Below are positions 14,427 through 25,434 of a DNA stretch of 64,000 nt, piece after piece. This DNA is from Boswellia sacra. Its lineage: Eukaryota; Streptophyta; Magnoliopsida; Sapindales; Burseraceae. The position numbers and the translations under genes are program-made. The stretch's first letter is position 1. Each line of letters begins with the position of its first letter. The notes under the pieces are model-generated. The model was not told the DNA's origin. It ran no database searches and was given only the letters and a program-made list of their open reading frames with translations. The stretch lies in assembly GCA_013180625.2 (NCBI GenBank), contig SNVD02010473.1, forward strand, positions 3,162,001 through 3,226,000. The letters are read 5' to 3'.

Positions 14427-14930
14427 TATTCAGCCTGCGGTGGTTCTGCTCAAAATCAAAATACAAAATTTTAAAAAAAGAAAGTTACTGCGGTGAGTAA
14501 AGAACTGATTAGCTCTGTTTTTGCTGATGATGATGATTACTATTCTTCAACGAAACCAAGCCCAACAAAATGAACGTTTTGAGCGATGAACCAAGCAAAT
14601 CAAAGCCTGGAACTTGAGTGGCAGACTCTAAGACAAGATTAGAATGTTTGTGTTGTTATGTGAATTGAAGAAAGCATAAAGAGAGTTTGTGGTTGCTTGG
14701 AGTTGGAGCAGCATAAAGTTGAAGCCGCTGTCCCCTTTCAAGGACGGTCGCACTAGTGCTCTGTGCTTTCAGCTTTGCCTGTGCCTTGAATGTTTCGAGT
14801 TGAGTTGAAAATTTTGATTGGGCTGGCTGAAATTCAGCCCACTTCAAATAGCCCGCAGGTGTGTCATAGAGAGGAATTGGGGATGCTGTAAGGCCCAAAA
14901 TTTTTTGCCCAAACCCAGAATGTTTCTTGT
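14427..14930. other. 5' UTR and promoter region of the oligoribonuclease gene
   Basis: About 500 bases upstream of the minus-strand ATG at 14426. Less AT-rich than the surroundings, as expected for a transcribed leader and housekeeping promoter. No clear TATA box. Two overlapping open frames here look accidental. Confidence 0.4.
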
Positions 14931-16635
14931 GTGCAACAAAATCCGACCCGATCCGATTGGGTTAATCCGATCCGAGCAAATTATAATCGGGTCCCCTAAT
15001 TTATAAACCCAAAATCGGGTTTAAATATAAAACCCGACAAAAATCAGGTTAAGATCGGGTTCTAAGTGCAAAACCCGATTTAAGACCCAACCCGATATTA
15101 AATTAGAAAGAAAATAAAACTAGCCAAGTGTTAGTGTTTTATTCAAAGGATTTACAATTATATTATATACAAATCTACACTGCATCTTGTTATATATTAA
15201 ACTTTTCTAACAAACCCTAGCCGCCTTTATTCTCCAACCCCATCCCAACTTCTTTCATCTCTCTTCATCTTCTTTGTTGCCAAGGAATGGATTTGTGTGG
15301 GCTGCCGCAATCTTTTTCCCTACCCCCATATAGGTTTGTTTTCTTCTTCCTTTCTTCTTTTTCAGCATCGAATGGGTTTGTTTAGCTGTCTCGATCTTAT
15401 TCTTTGCCGTGGGATGGGTCTTCTTCTTTGCTATCTTAGCTCCACCTCTCATATATTCTAGAAGTTTTTTGGTGGTCAAAAGCATAACGGGTCATTTCTT
15501 TAGGCTTTGGTTTTAGAGAAAAAACGGTTGTGTGGCTTAAGCGTGAAAGCTTTGGACTCTGGTATTTGTAGTGGACTCATTGAGGCTAGGGGTGTTCACG
15601 GGTCGGGTTTCTCCGAACCCACCCGATATCAGGTTTTTTCAAATACAGACCCGACTTTTAACCCGTTATATCGGGTCGGATCTGGTCGGGTTTAGTTATA
15701 TTTACCAATAAATACAAAACCCGATAATAACCCGAATACCCAAAAACCCGACCATTGTAACTCGAATTCGGGTTATTTATTAATGAAACCCGATTGAAAC
15801 CCGGCCCAACCCGACTAATCCGATCGGGTCGGGTCGAGCCAGGTTAATTTGAACACCCCTAATTGAGGCCGAATAGAAGGCTAACTATCTTGGGTGGCTA
15901 GCATAAATAGTGAAAGCTTTGGTTGCAACAAGTTTTGATTTTGTAGAAAAATTTAGCCATACAACATTCATGTGATTTAAGCTTTAATTTTTTTGTATTG
16001 AACAATTCGGTTAGCAAAAATGGGTTTGCTTCTTTTAGGCTGTGGTTTCATTTGTTTATGAAGATCTTATTAATTTTGTAACTATTATTTAATTTGTTGG
16101 CTTTGATAGGTTTAGTTTAGGTTTTATGTAAATTGATTGGGATAGATAATTTGGAATATAAGTTTGTAGTTTATGGCTAATGGTGGATGTGTTGAAGGCT
16201 ACTAGGTTGGTGACTTGGTGGCCGGAGTTGAGTTGGATGCTGAGTTAACTGAGTTGTTCCTCCTAAACGTTATTCAAGCCTTAAAACAAATTAAAGGAAA
16301 TTTGATGTTTAAATTTATGACAAGTACGTTATTTTGTATATAAAATACTTTTTAAGACTTTATTTTGTATATATAATACATATGGAATTGCCTTTAATAC
16401 CATAAATGGGTCTAATAAAAAATTTCATAAAATTAAAAAAAAAAGTGAAAATGGGTTGAGCTTAACCCGAAGAACCCAAGAAACCCTATGCGATCCGATG
16501 ACGCGGGTTAAATATCGGGTTTGTCTTTATGAAAAACTGATAACGGGTCAATTTTACATAACCCGATGGGGTATCGGGTTGAGTCAGATATGATAAAACC
16601 CGACCCGACACGACCCGTGTGTAGCCCTAATAACT
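14931..16635. mobile_element. Transposon-derived region rich in CGGGT/ACCCG motifs
   Basis: Two blocks (about 14938-15100 and 16450-16630) are dense in ACCCGA and TCGGGT on both strands, and a MITE of similar composition lies between them. The right end reads out as GTGTAGCCCTAA, so its minus-strand version starts TTAGGGCTACAC, which resembles hAT-type termini. A matching left end was not found near 14930, so the outer element may be truncated or the two blocks may be independent insertions. The 15100-16450 interior has no recognisable transposase. Assignment to hAT is inference. Confidence 0.4.
15587..15861. mobile_element. hAT-type MITE, 275 bp, with 8-bp target duplication
   Basis: The element begins TAGGGGTGTTCA and ends with its complement, TGAACACCCCTA, giving 12-bp terminal inverted repeats. 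It is flanked by the same 8 bases on both sides, ATTGAGGC at 15579-15586 and at 15862-15869. An 8-bp target duplication with this kind of terminus is the hallmark of hAT elements. The inside is a run of CGGGT and ACCCG motifs in both orientations and can fold into a long imperfect hairpin. No protein is encoded, so it would have been moved by a transposase from elsewhere. Confidence 0.85.
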
Positions 16636-17271
16636 GGGGACTTAGGAGACGATTTTTTTTTTCTTGTGTCGCAAATTTAAATATGTTGAAGTAAACTAAA
16701 ATCTGAATAGATATGAATATAAAAATTTGAATGATATAATTTTTTACTTTAATATTTGAATTGAAATGTCTGAAAACTAATAGTTTTATACATATTCTTT
16801 ATTTATATATATATTATTTTCACTTGTGATTTTATTTCATATAATAAAAATAGTTGTATACCAAAATTTATTATGAATTTAATTTATTTAAATATGTAAA
16901 ACTGGGTAAAGAATTTATTTTTAAAAAAATTGATATGTAAATACTAAATGACTATAAAATAATTTTAAAAATATACAGAGACCCATAATATAAAATTAGA
17001 AATAAATAATAGTATTCCAAAAATAAAATATTATGCTATGTACAAATTGATCATAAATTAATTTTATAAGGACATTTAAGAGAATTATATGAGTAATAAA
17101 TTATTCAGACATTTGCATTTCGATAAAAGCTAAAAAATTTTAGCTTTTTCTATTCAGATAAAATATATTAGATTAAGCCTTAAGTAAAAAAAAAAAACAA
17201 ATATAATGAAAATATCTGAAGTCTGTAAATAAGTTAAATTCAGACTTGAGATAAAAAATAATCAACCCCTT

Positions 17272-17455
17272 ATGGTGTGTTCTTTTTTGAATCCAGTATT
17301 TTTATTTTCAATTGAATTTAGGAGTATGTGGTTGATTTTGAATTTTGAAAAACATATGTGGTTGAGATTGGATATAAATTGTATTGGAAAATGTGCAGCA
17401 CAGAAAACAGGATTTGGAAACAAGAAAGAACAGAGCGTAACTTTGTATATTTCGA
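17272..17455 (+). repeat. Dispersed repeat family B, copy 1
   Basis: About 180 bp. Shares its order of motifs (CAGTATTTTTxTTTTxAATTGAATTTAGGA, then two ATGTGGTTGA motifs separated by TTTTGAA, then ATATAAATT) with copies near 43950, 45355 and 50885, and inverted near 36730, 50080 and 51530. Nearest relative in the window is the copy at 43950-44115. Confidence 0.7.
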
Positions 17456-17472
17456 TGATTTCATTATTTTTT

Positions 17473-17669
17473 AAGAGTAATGCTACTCTTACAAACTACT
17501 TATACAAACTCACCCATACAAACTGACGTGGCATTATGTGATTTGATAAATATATATTCATAATAAATGACATTAATTAACATGGGTGATGTGACGATCA
17601 TATCAGGATGCCACATCAGTTTGTATGTGTAAGTTTGTATAAATAGTTTGTATGAGTAACATTACTCTT
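17473..17669. mobile_element. MITE family A, copy 1 (long terminal inverted repeats)
   Basis: About 197 bp. The first 60 bases (AAGAGTAATGCTACTCTTAC..., then TACAAACT motifs, then GTGGCAT) are repeated in inverted form at the other end with only a few differences. Flanks are runs of T, so the target duplication cannot be read. Similar elements lie at 26693, 18060, 28540, 36000 and 45000. No coding capacity. Confidence 0.75.
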
Positions 17670-17728
17670 TTTCTAATAATTCTAAATATACAACTATCCT
17701 AAATAATCAAACTCATACAATCTAAATT

Positions 17729-17892
17729 GGCGCAAATATAGTGGATAGATAGATCCCACTTTATTTGTTAATTTTTTTTTTATTTTAAACTACTTAGTGA
17801 TTTTGTGCCAATGCCAAAATATAGTGGATAGGTGGGCCCTATTTTATTTATTAAAATTTTTTCATTTTTACCCATCCAGTGAATTTGTGCTA
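17729..17892. repeat. Diverged tandem duplication, about 80-bp unit
   Basis: Two units, about 17729-17808 and 17810-17892. Each has AAATATAGTGGATAG near its start, then CCCACTTTATTTGTTAA or a close variant, a T-rich stretch, and GTGA(A)TTTTGTGC at its end. Confidence 0.6.
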
Positions 17893-18059
17893 AGATTTTG
17901 TTATTTGGGTTAATTGTATTCCTATAAGTACTTTTTTTTTTCATATCTAACTAATACTTAAAGCAATTAATTTTTACCATTTATTTATGTTTAGTTATAT
18001 TTTAATTGAAATCAATCTAATTTTAAATAAAACTTCCTTTTGTAGTTTGATCCATTCAT

Positions 18060-18290
18060 GAATAATGCTAGTATTAGAAATTAATTTTATATACAAACTA
18101 TATGTCATAAGATGATCATTAAAGTAATGATTACATAAAATCAATTCATTTAATGAAGGATAATGATATGTAAAGTAGCGATTACATAAAATCAATTCAT
18201 TTAATGAAGGATAATGATATGTAAATAAATGAGTGATGTCACATTAGTTTTTATATGAAAAAAGTTTGTAAAAATAGCACTACTTTTCAT
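18060..18290. repeat. MITE family A relative with an internal 49-bp duplication
   Basis: The outer parts resemble MITE family A (ATACAAACTATATG on the left; GATGTCACATTAGTTTTTATA and AGTTTGTAAAAATAG on the right). Inside, a block of about 46 bases beginning GATTACATAAAATCAATTC occurs twice, at about 18129 and 18179, differing almost only at the ends. Confidence 0.6.
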
Positions 18291-18922
18291 TAATCAATTA
18301 ATATATTACATATAATTACTTTCTTGATTGATACCAATTCAATTATATGCTGAAAAAAATTGTTCGGATAAACCTAGAAAAATTTGAACTATAATAGGAA
18401 TTTTTCAAGAACCTCTAAATACTAGGCACAAATTAGAAGTACTTCGAGTACATTATGTTTTCAATTTAGTGATGTATATCACCACTCATTAACTTGAGCA
18501 ATTGAATGAAAGTCATATCATTGTTTGTTCTCGTAATCCTTTGAGAATGACCATTAATAACAATCCATATAATTTCAAATGACCATTAATAAAACAATCG
18601 ACAAAATTATCATTCTAACGATCGCTTTATTCAAAATCGGTTCTTCATTTTTTTTTTCTTATCGCGAAATAAATAAAACAAAATATAAGAAGATATATGC
18701 AAGACCCGAGTAGAAAAATAAAACCCACAAATGAAGAATAATAAAATAAAAATGATTGACTAAAAAACTTGATCACGTTTCATTTTAGAGATTTTTGAGT
18801 TCACATGATATAGTTATCGGTCATTATAATAATGACCAGAGAAATTAAAAAAAGAAATAACAAAGTACATAATAGTTTAATGCGAAGAAATGGAGAAAAA
18901 TAAAATAAAAATAAAATTATTG

Positions 18923-20848
18923 CTAAACTTCTTCTTTCACTTTCTCTTCTTCGGCCGGGACGAATCTCTTCCAATACCAATGTTGTCTCCATACCCGTTG
19001 CACCTCCTCAATGGGAATGTTCTTGGTTTCCGGCAAGAAGAAGTAGATAAAAGCAGTCATGACAGCCACCCAAAACGCGAAGAAGATGAACAAGCCAAAC
19101 TTCATGTGGCAAAGCATGGTCAGGAATAGCTGAGCGATTATAAATGTCATGAACATGTTTACGGACACCACAATAGTTTGTGCTGCTGATCGGATTTCAA
19201 GTGGAAATATTTCACTTGGCACTAACCATCCAAGAGGTCCCCATGACCATGCAAATCCAGCAACGTAACAACAGATGAAAAGCACAACAACAATTGCATA
19301 CCACGTTGGTAACTCTGTTACATCACCAGACACTCCAAATTTCCAACCAATGAAAGCTGCCACCAAAACCTACATGTACAATAACAAATGAGATGACAAG
19401 CAAAGAAATACAAATTAACAAAGAGAATTTTTATTAAATTAATTATTACCTGAAAGATAAAGAGTTGTGCTCCACCCTCAAGGAACAGAAACCTTCTACC
19501 CTTCTTATCACATAAAGCAATTGCACCAATCGTCGCCAACACATTAACGGTACCAGTAACGACTGCCGATAAAAGAGAAGCTTTGTCTCCGAACCCAATA
19601 GTTTTGAAGAGCACAGGAGCATAGAACATGATCACATTGATACCAGTAATTTGTTGAAAAAATGGAATCAGTATGGCCATGACCAACTGTGGTCTATATT
19701 GTCTCTGGATAAGATTTCTCCAAGGATGTTTGACTTGCTTCGATGCTTCGCTGGCGGCCAATATATCATTAAACTCGGCTTCGACTTCCTCATCAGTCGC
19801 CTTACGGATGCGTTTAAGCATAGCTTTAGCCTTTTCGTTGTCACCTTTTTCTAACATGGAATTTGGGGTGTTGGGAAGACATGCTGCAGAAAAGGCAATA
19901 AGAAGAGCAGGAAACATCGCAAGGCCTAAGCTCAGGCGCCATCCTTCAAACTTTTTGATCTTTGGAGTGAAATAGTTAACCAAATTGGCTATAAAAATGC
20001 CTACTGTGATTGATAGCTGGAAAACCATGTTTAGTTTTCCACGGTGTTTGTACGGTGCCATCTCTGAGACATATAGCGGCACAGACTGAAATTGAAATAA
20101 ATTCTTAATTAGTGGAGAAAGCACATAATATTTGTTTGTCAAGACTTCAATTCAATTGAAATTTTTAACTGATTTTTTTTAACCTTAAACAGAAAAAGAT
20201 ACCGTAATAATAATAATAATAAACAAATAAACACTATCGCGATATTTCAAATTGAATGAATGAATTACCTGCATGGAAAAGCCAACACCAAGGCCCAAAA
20301 AAATCCGACCAAAAATAAGCGTCGCGATATTTTGAGCAAGAGCGTTCATTAGTGCTCCAACTAAGAAGATCGCGCCACCGAAAACCATGGAATACTTTCT
20401 TCCCCATTTTCTAGTCATCCATGAAGCAAAGAAAGACGACACAAGCGCAGCCAAGTATAAAGAAGAAGTAAACATAGTCAATTTGGTATCATCGAACTTG
20501 CAGTATTGGTTGGTCGATGTATCAAACGCCTCCTTACGATAAACAGATGGGAAAAATTTTTGCAGAAAGGGAGCCATAGATGTTACCCCACCTAATAATA
20601 TATAGAAATTAAACAACCCATTTAATTTGATTGAAAATTAACTAGTTAACCAAACATAAAAATAAAAAATAATATATAGTAGTTATTGATCGATCGAGTT
20701 AAAGCTTACCTGAGATACCAATATCATATCCGAATATCCCACCACCAAAAGCAGCAAAAACACTAATCACCACTACGTAAACAGTAAGTCCGCCAGCATA
20801 ATTCTTGCCATCTTTGCTGCCCTCAATAGCGAAACCACCAGCCCCCAT
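18923..20848 (-). CDS. STP-type hexose/H+ symporter (sugar transport protein, complete)
   Basis: Four exons: 20848-20710, 20591-20269, 20085-19450 and 19369-18923, joined by GT-AG introns into a 514-aa protein, the usual STP length. The protein has 12 membrane helices and takes up hexoses with protons at the plasma membrane. Visible marks are GYDIGISG with D42, GRK after helix 2 (109-111), R141 in FGRIFLG, QQITGIN (298-304), [11 protein letters not shown] (416-426) and PETKN (479-483). D42 and R141 fit the proton-coupling Asp/Arg pair known from Arabidopsis STP10, and C76 and C453 could form its lid disulfide (inference). The central loop reads PNTPNS (225-230) where family members normally have PETPNS. 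The ATG lies about 80 bases below a TATA box; an upstream in-frame extension is the 5' UTR. Closest relatives in the window are the left gene and the 2091-2543 stump. Confidence 0.95.
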
Positions 20849-20924
20849 TGCGCACAATAATGTTAATGAAGAAAAATTATGGAGAGAAGATAAGAGAATT
20901 TTCAGAAGCCCTTCAAGTATAATG

Positions 20925-20932
20925 TTTATATA
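20925..20932 (-). promoter_or_regulatory. TATA box of the complete STP gene
   Basis: TATATAAA on the minus strand, about 77-84 bases upstream of the ATG at 20848, in the expected core promoter position. Confidence 0.6.
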
Positions 20933-21701
20933 GTGGCAAGAGATAATCGGGTGTTTGAGTTTGTATTGTAATTGGACAATGTTAATCTTGCACAAATTGA
21001 ACTTCTTGCCTTAGACCGTCTCTATAGAGAATTAATTAAAGATATTAAAGAGTTTTAAGTAGAGTTTTACTTATACTTGTGTACCATGCACAACTTGGGT
21101 TTCAAGTAGGAGTTAGGATTCTTTTGGTTTATTTTTTGGAATCTTGATTACTTTTGTAATTTAATTTGGAAGATTTGTGACAATTATAATTGTTTTAGCA
21201 CTTAAATGCTTGTCTTTTGTTTCAGTACTGCTATTTAAATCTCATTTACATACAATCTAAACAGTCCTTACGTCTCCATAAATTTATTTGGAAACAAAAA
21301 TTACCAACAATTGAATACTATCGCACAAACTATTCTTCTTTAATCAGGTCTCCTTCCGACGCATTTATGTTACTATTCAATTTCAATCTAACAATTGTAA
21401 CTTTTTTATGGCTTGTGTTATTTAATTTCAATCTATATATTAGTTATGGAACAACGATAATCTTCAACCTCTCTTTTTACTTTTAACCCTAGTTAAACTT
21501 GATTCCGATTACAATTCCTTCACTTTGAAAACATAATTAAAAAAGTTTCATTATTCTTTTTAAATAAATTATAATTACAACAATAAGTTGAATTGAATCA
21601 TGTATACTATATATAATTAATCCAGGAGTTAGCATTTGAATTGAATAGTTATAATTATATTATATGCCATTTATTGAAATTTAATTTAGACTAAACTACG
21701 A

Positions 21702-21880
21702 CGGATACAAGGAAATGGATACAAGGCAGCTAAGGCGGGCGCCTCGCATTATTGAATATTATAATTATTACAAGAAACAAATGCATAAAAAATTGTTATG
21801 CAGCTAATTGTAATAACATAACTATATTCACTTCCATTAAAAGTTGAAGTAATAATAATAATATCAACAATAATAATAAT
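21702..21880. repeat. Duplicated segment, copy 1
   Basis: Shares ATACAAGGCAGCT...GCCTCGCATT.TTCAATAT, then AAACAAATGCATAAAA, then TTACTTCCA..AAAGTTGAA with 23574-23740. The shared order over about 150 bases shows common origin despite divergence. Confidence 0.6.
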
Positions 21881-22139
21881 AATAAGGTGAAGACAAGATA
21901 ATATCTGGTTTGATTCCTTAAAGCAAATTTTATAATAAAGTACATATTCCAACTATTAATATGAAACTAAAATCATTAATTAATGTACTTAAAACATGTC
22001 AAATATGTTTTACATGTCAAATATGTTTTATGTTTCCAGACGTAAACCAAATCTCATAATTAATAAAATACAAAAAAAAAAGATATAACTAATAATTTCA
22101 TTAAAACTTTAATACTTCTGACATGTCACCTCCAAAGCC

Positions 22140-22330
22140 TCCTTTATCATTCCTTGTTAGGAATTGAACCTAGAGTTCTAATGAATTGCCAAATTGCTAT
22201 AAAAATTTGAAATCAGGCTATTTAATTCCAATGTGTATATATATTAATCATGGTCTTTATTATTAAAATGAACGCTGATGAAATATTTGATGTATTCTAC
22301 AATATGTTTGTAAACCTCTATTTTGAAAAA
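22140..22330 (-). repeat. Duplicated segment with tRNA-like box A and box B, copy 1
   Basis: On the minus strand TAGCAATTTGG (22199-22189) is followed after 18 bases by GGTTCAATTCC (22170-22160). These resemble RNA polymerase III A and B boxes. The copy at 23225-23400 has TGGCAATTTGG and GGTTCAACTCC at similar spacing, and both are followed on the plus strand by AATGAACG...AAATATTTGATG. Could be a degraded tRNA-derived SINE; no cloverleaf can be folded, so it is not a tRNA gene. Confidence 0.35.
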
Positions 22331-23224
22331 CACCAAAATATATATATGAAAAAGTGATGGTTTTGTATAAATTCAATTATAAATTTTGTCTATGAGAAGA
22401 TCGATGGTTGTAATTTACCTTTATAGTTGACTACAATTTATTCATACAAATCGTTTGACTAAGACAAAAAGCTAACTAATAGCTTGCACAACATGACTTA
22501 TATCTTCGTTGCATTAAAAAGTTGCTCAATTTTGCATCCAAAGTCTAAATATAACATAATTATAGTAATTTAGATGTTTTGATGTTTGAAATTTCCACTT
22601 AATATTTATTTGCTAGAAATTATATCTTATTGGAAAAAATAATTAAGAAACCGCCCTTTTCTAATTACCAATAACTAAATTCCATATGATAAAATAATTA
22701 CAATTGTCATGTTTATAAATTAAAATGTTAATTTTTTTAATAAATACATTTATGTATATGTATAAGGTTACATTACCCTCATAAAATATTATTGGTTTCC
22801 ACACAGCTAATCCTACAATAAAAAAGACATATTCTAACTAATAATGTCCCGGTAAAATAATTAAAATACTAAAAATATGTCAAATATTAACTTTCTACAC
22901 AATGAATCCCATAATGAAATGCATACCAAAATAAATATAAAAAATAGTTATATAAAAAATAACCAAAAATATTTATGATATATCAAATAAAAACACCCAC
23001 GTTTAACTTATATTAAAAAGGTGCTACATTTCTTTAAAAAAAAAAGTTCAAACGATGACTAGTGTACATAATAATAATAATAATAATAATAATAAGCTTC
23101 CAAATTGCTACATTTGAACTAGTAGTATTTGTTTTTATGATTTTTTATATAATTATATAATATATTACTTACGATAATTAATTAATGAAATATCTAATAT
23201 ATTCAAAAAGTCATTTTTGTTTAC

Positions 23225-23400
23225 TAACCTGACAGGTTAAACTTCTGCTAGGAGTTGAACCTGGAATTTTGGGAAATCGAGGAACCAAATTGCCACAGCA
23301 GAATTAATAGGATTTCTTGTTATTATTTTTTATATCATTATTTATATCACTTAGGCTAATGAACGAAATATTTGATGGATTGAACAAGTTATTTGTTTCC
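23225..23400 (-). repeat. Duplicated segment with tRNA-like box A and box B, copy 2
   Basis: Partner of 22140-22330: TGGCAATTTGG at 23295-23285 and GGTTCAACTCC at 23261-23251 on the minus strand, followed on the plus strand by AATGAACGAAATATTTGATGG. Confidence 0.35.
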
Positions 23401-23573
23401 TTACATGAAACCAGGTTACTATTGTGGAGATGACAAAACCATATTCTAAGATTCTTTAATTAGCACCGAATTCGATGATAAAACGGTTATATATTATCTT
23501 TGATCAGAAAAATAAAAATTCATAAATTAGAACCAGAAAAAGAAGCATTGCGGAATTATAAATAAATTATGTC

Positions 23574-23740
23574 AAAGATAAGGAAAGGCATACAACGGCA
23601 GCTTAGTCAACTGCCTCGCATTGTTCAATATGATTATTATAAACAAATGCATAAAATATTATTATGGATCCTGTATCATTATAACTATTTACTTCCAAAA
23701 AGTTGAAATAATAATTACAAGAACAGAAATGAAAGTAAAA
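23574..23740. repeat. Duplicated segment, copy 2
   Basis: Partner of 21702-21880, with the same series of shared blocks. Relative to the tRNA-like segment the order is reversed compared with copy 1, so the two pairs are not one simple tandem duplication. Confidence 0.6.
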
Positions 23741-25086
23741 AATATATAGAAAACTTAAGATAAGAAGAAGTGTCGGATTATCTGAAGCATGGCGTGCTCA
23801 TTGAGGGAGATTTATTAAATATTATCACGGTAACAAAGTGCCAGGAGAATGAGAAACACATTAATTAATTATTATCACATATGATCAGCTGTTAATTATA
23901 ATAGTTAATTCTCATTCTTCATGATGTGTGATAATTTGCACAGCAATATTTTCACTAGTAGAGAATGAAGCTTAATATTAGTATGAGAACCTATTTTAAT
24001 AACTTAAACTTTTGGAGTAGATGGTTTTTTGACATCGTTTCAGAGCAAATTAAAGCCTTGAATTCAACCTCCACATGACGATATATATTTGCAGTTGTAT
24101 TCGGTGTTTGTCTTCCTCTCTCATTCTTATCTGAAATTGGGAACCCCTATATGTGCTATTTGCATATGTGCTTTTGTATCTCTCTCTCTCTCTCTATATA
24201 TTGTCTATTTTGGGTTGCATATTTGCATTTGATATCTATCTTTCCCTCTTTGATCAAACAGGTTTGGGCTCAACCCAAATCATTTAGTCTACATTATATG
24301 TCAGAGGCAGTTTTAGAGAATGAAGATTAAAACTAGTGTTGGGCTTTGATAGCTTAAGCTTTAGAATAGATGGTTTTTTGACATTCCCAAGTAGCCCTTT
24401 AATCGTTTCACTAAGCTAAATAAAAATTTGAAAATTTTTATGAACTAAGGTAAAGGTAATTGCAATATTGCATATAACAAAGACATAGTCGAGACACAAG
24501 GCATGCAGTTAATCAATATTAATTATTGATTGCAATCTAAGTATATATTGTTATCAAGCTCTAATGCATGCTTGAACCTTGGATTTGAAGTTGGGGTTTT
24601 TGACGGCGTTAATTTCCAGCATTAATAATTTAATGTTAATAGCCTATTTATAGAGGCAACTGGCAGGGAAATAAAATTATAAATAGATTAAATTGCATGA
24701 AGATCGAGTATAAGTTGATTTTGTGGGTTTGTACATCTAACAATGAAACGGCATTTACTATAATCTGAAATCTTGTTTTCACTTTTTTAACTCCTCCCGC
24801 TACAAAGTTTAATTCGTTCCTTCTTAACTAAAATTAACTCGTGGCTTTCGTCCAATCAAAAAATTAATATTCAACGTACGGGATGAGCATCGCATGCATG
24901 CATGCATAGCTAATTCAAATACGTGATAACGTACGATAATGTCTTTTGAAGTCATAAAATGTAAAATCTCGGAGTAATATTACATAGATGTTTTCCTTAA
25001 GTTGCCGTTTGAGTCCAAACTAGATTTCATCGTCAAGCACAATGATTACAAATTATGCAAACTATAAAGCCGATGGCATAGAGAAC

Positions 25087-25434
25087 CTATGTGACGCATT
25101 TTAGCCAAAGAGGGAAGGGAATCGCGATGGCTACGGAAATCGCTGTCACGGCAAACAATACACATAATCGCTTGAGCAACTGAGCTGTTATAGGATATCT
25201 CCATCTAATGAATTTGCTAACGAAGAGAAAAGTGAAGGAGAATATGATTGCGAGAGAAAGAAATTGAAACATGTGCGGGAGCCGGGATCGATTCTTCAAG
25301 GATTGAAGAGCTATTTCAACAGCTGATGGCAAGCAGAAACCTATCATTATCATTGCCCATTCTAGGTTTAATTTGTTGATAAGCAGCAAACAGAGAAGCC
25401 GTTTCTGCAGGGTAGTTCTCATTGATGGCTTCAT
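25087..25434 (-). CDS. Small putative membrane protein, unrecognised
   Basis: Open frame of 115 codons from the first ATG at 25434. The same frame stays open further upstream without another ATG, so this may be the last exon of a longer gene or a remnant. Two strong hydrophobic helices are visible, about residues 57-76 (FQFLSLAIIF...) and 90-110 (LCVLFAVTAISVAIAIPFPL), with a weaker one at about 25-45 (WAMIMIGFCLPS). Charged residues K and R sit between them. Base composition is less AT-rich than the flanks, which favours real coding sequence. No family recognised and no function proposed. Confidence 0.4.
   Translation of the reverse strand: MKPSMRTTLQKRLLCLLLINKLNLEWAMIMIGFCLPSAVEIALQSLKNRSRLPHMFQFLSLAIIFSFTFLFVSKFIRWRYPITAQLLKRLCVLFAVTAISVAIAIPFPLWLKCVT

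Larger units (their letters stand above)
16636..18922. other. AT-rich intergenic DNA with several small repeats
   Basis: 2.3 kb between the CGGGT-rich region and the 3' end of the complete STP gene. It holds the MITE-like copies and local duplications listed separately (17272, 17473, 17729 and 18060). No gene recognised. Confidence 0.5.
20933..25086. other. Intergenic DNA with old local duplications
   Basis: About 4 kb, very AT-rich, with no convincing gene. It contains related segment pairs (21702-21880 with 23574-23740; 22140-22330 with 23225-23400; 23998-24058 with 24348-24420), an AAT simple repeat at 23069-23095 and a CT/TA repeat near 24179-24200. Confidence 0.5.

Noticed and set aside
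15507..15695. 62-codon open frame across the hAT MITE
   Set aside because: It spans the MITE end and its target duplication; the frame follows from CGGGT repeats, not coding constraint.
22155..22205. Possible tRNA gene (box B-like GGTTCAATTCC)
   Set aside because: No acceptor stem, anticodon arm or cloverleaf could be folded; kept only as a possible SINE remnant.
23838..23940. Possible miRNA-like hairpin (ATTATCACATATGATC / CATGATGTGTGATAAT)
   Set aside because: The inverted parts do not form one continuous stem and no known miRNA sequence is visible.
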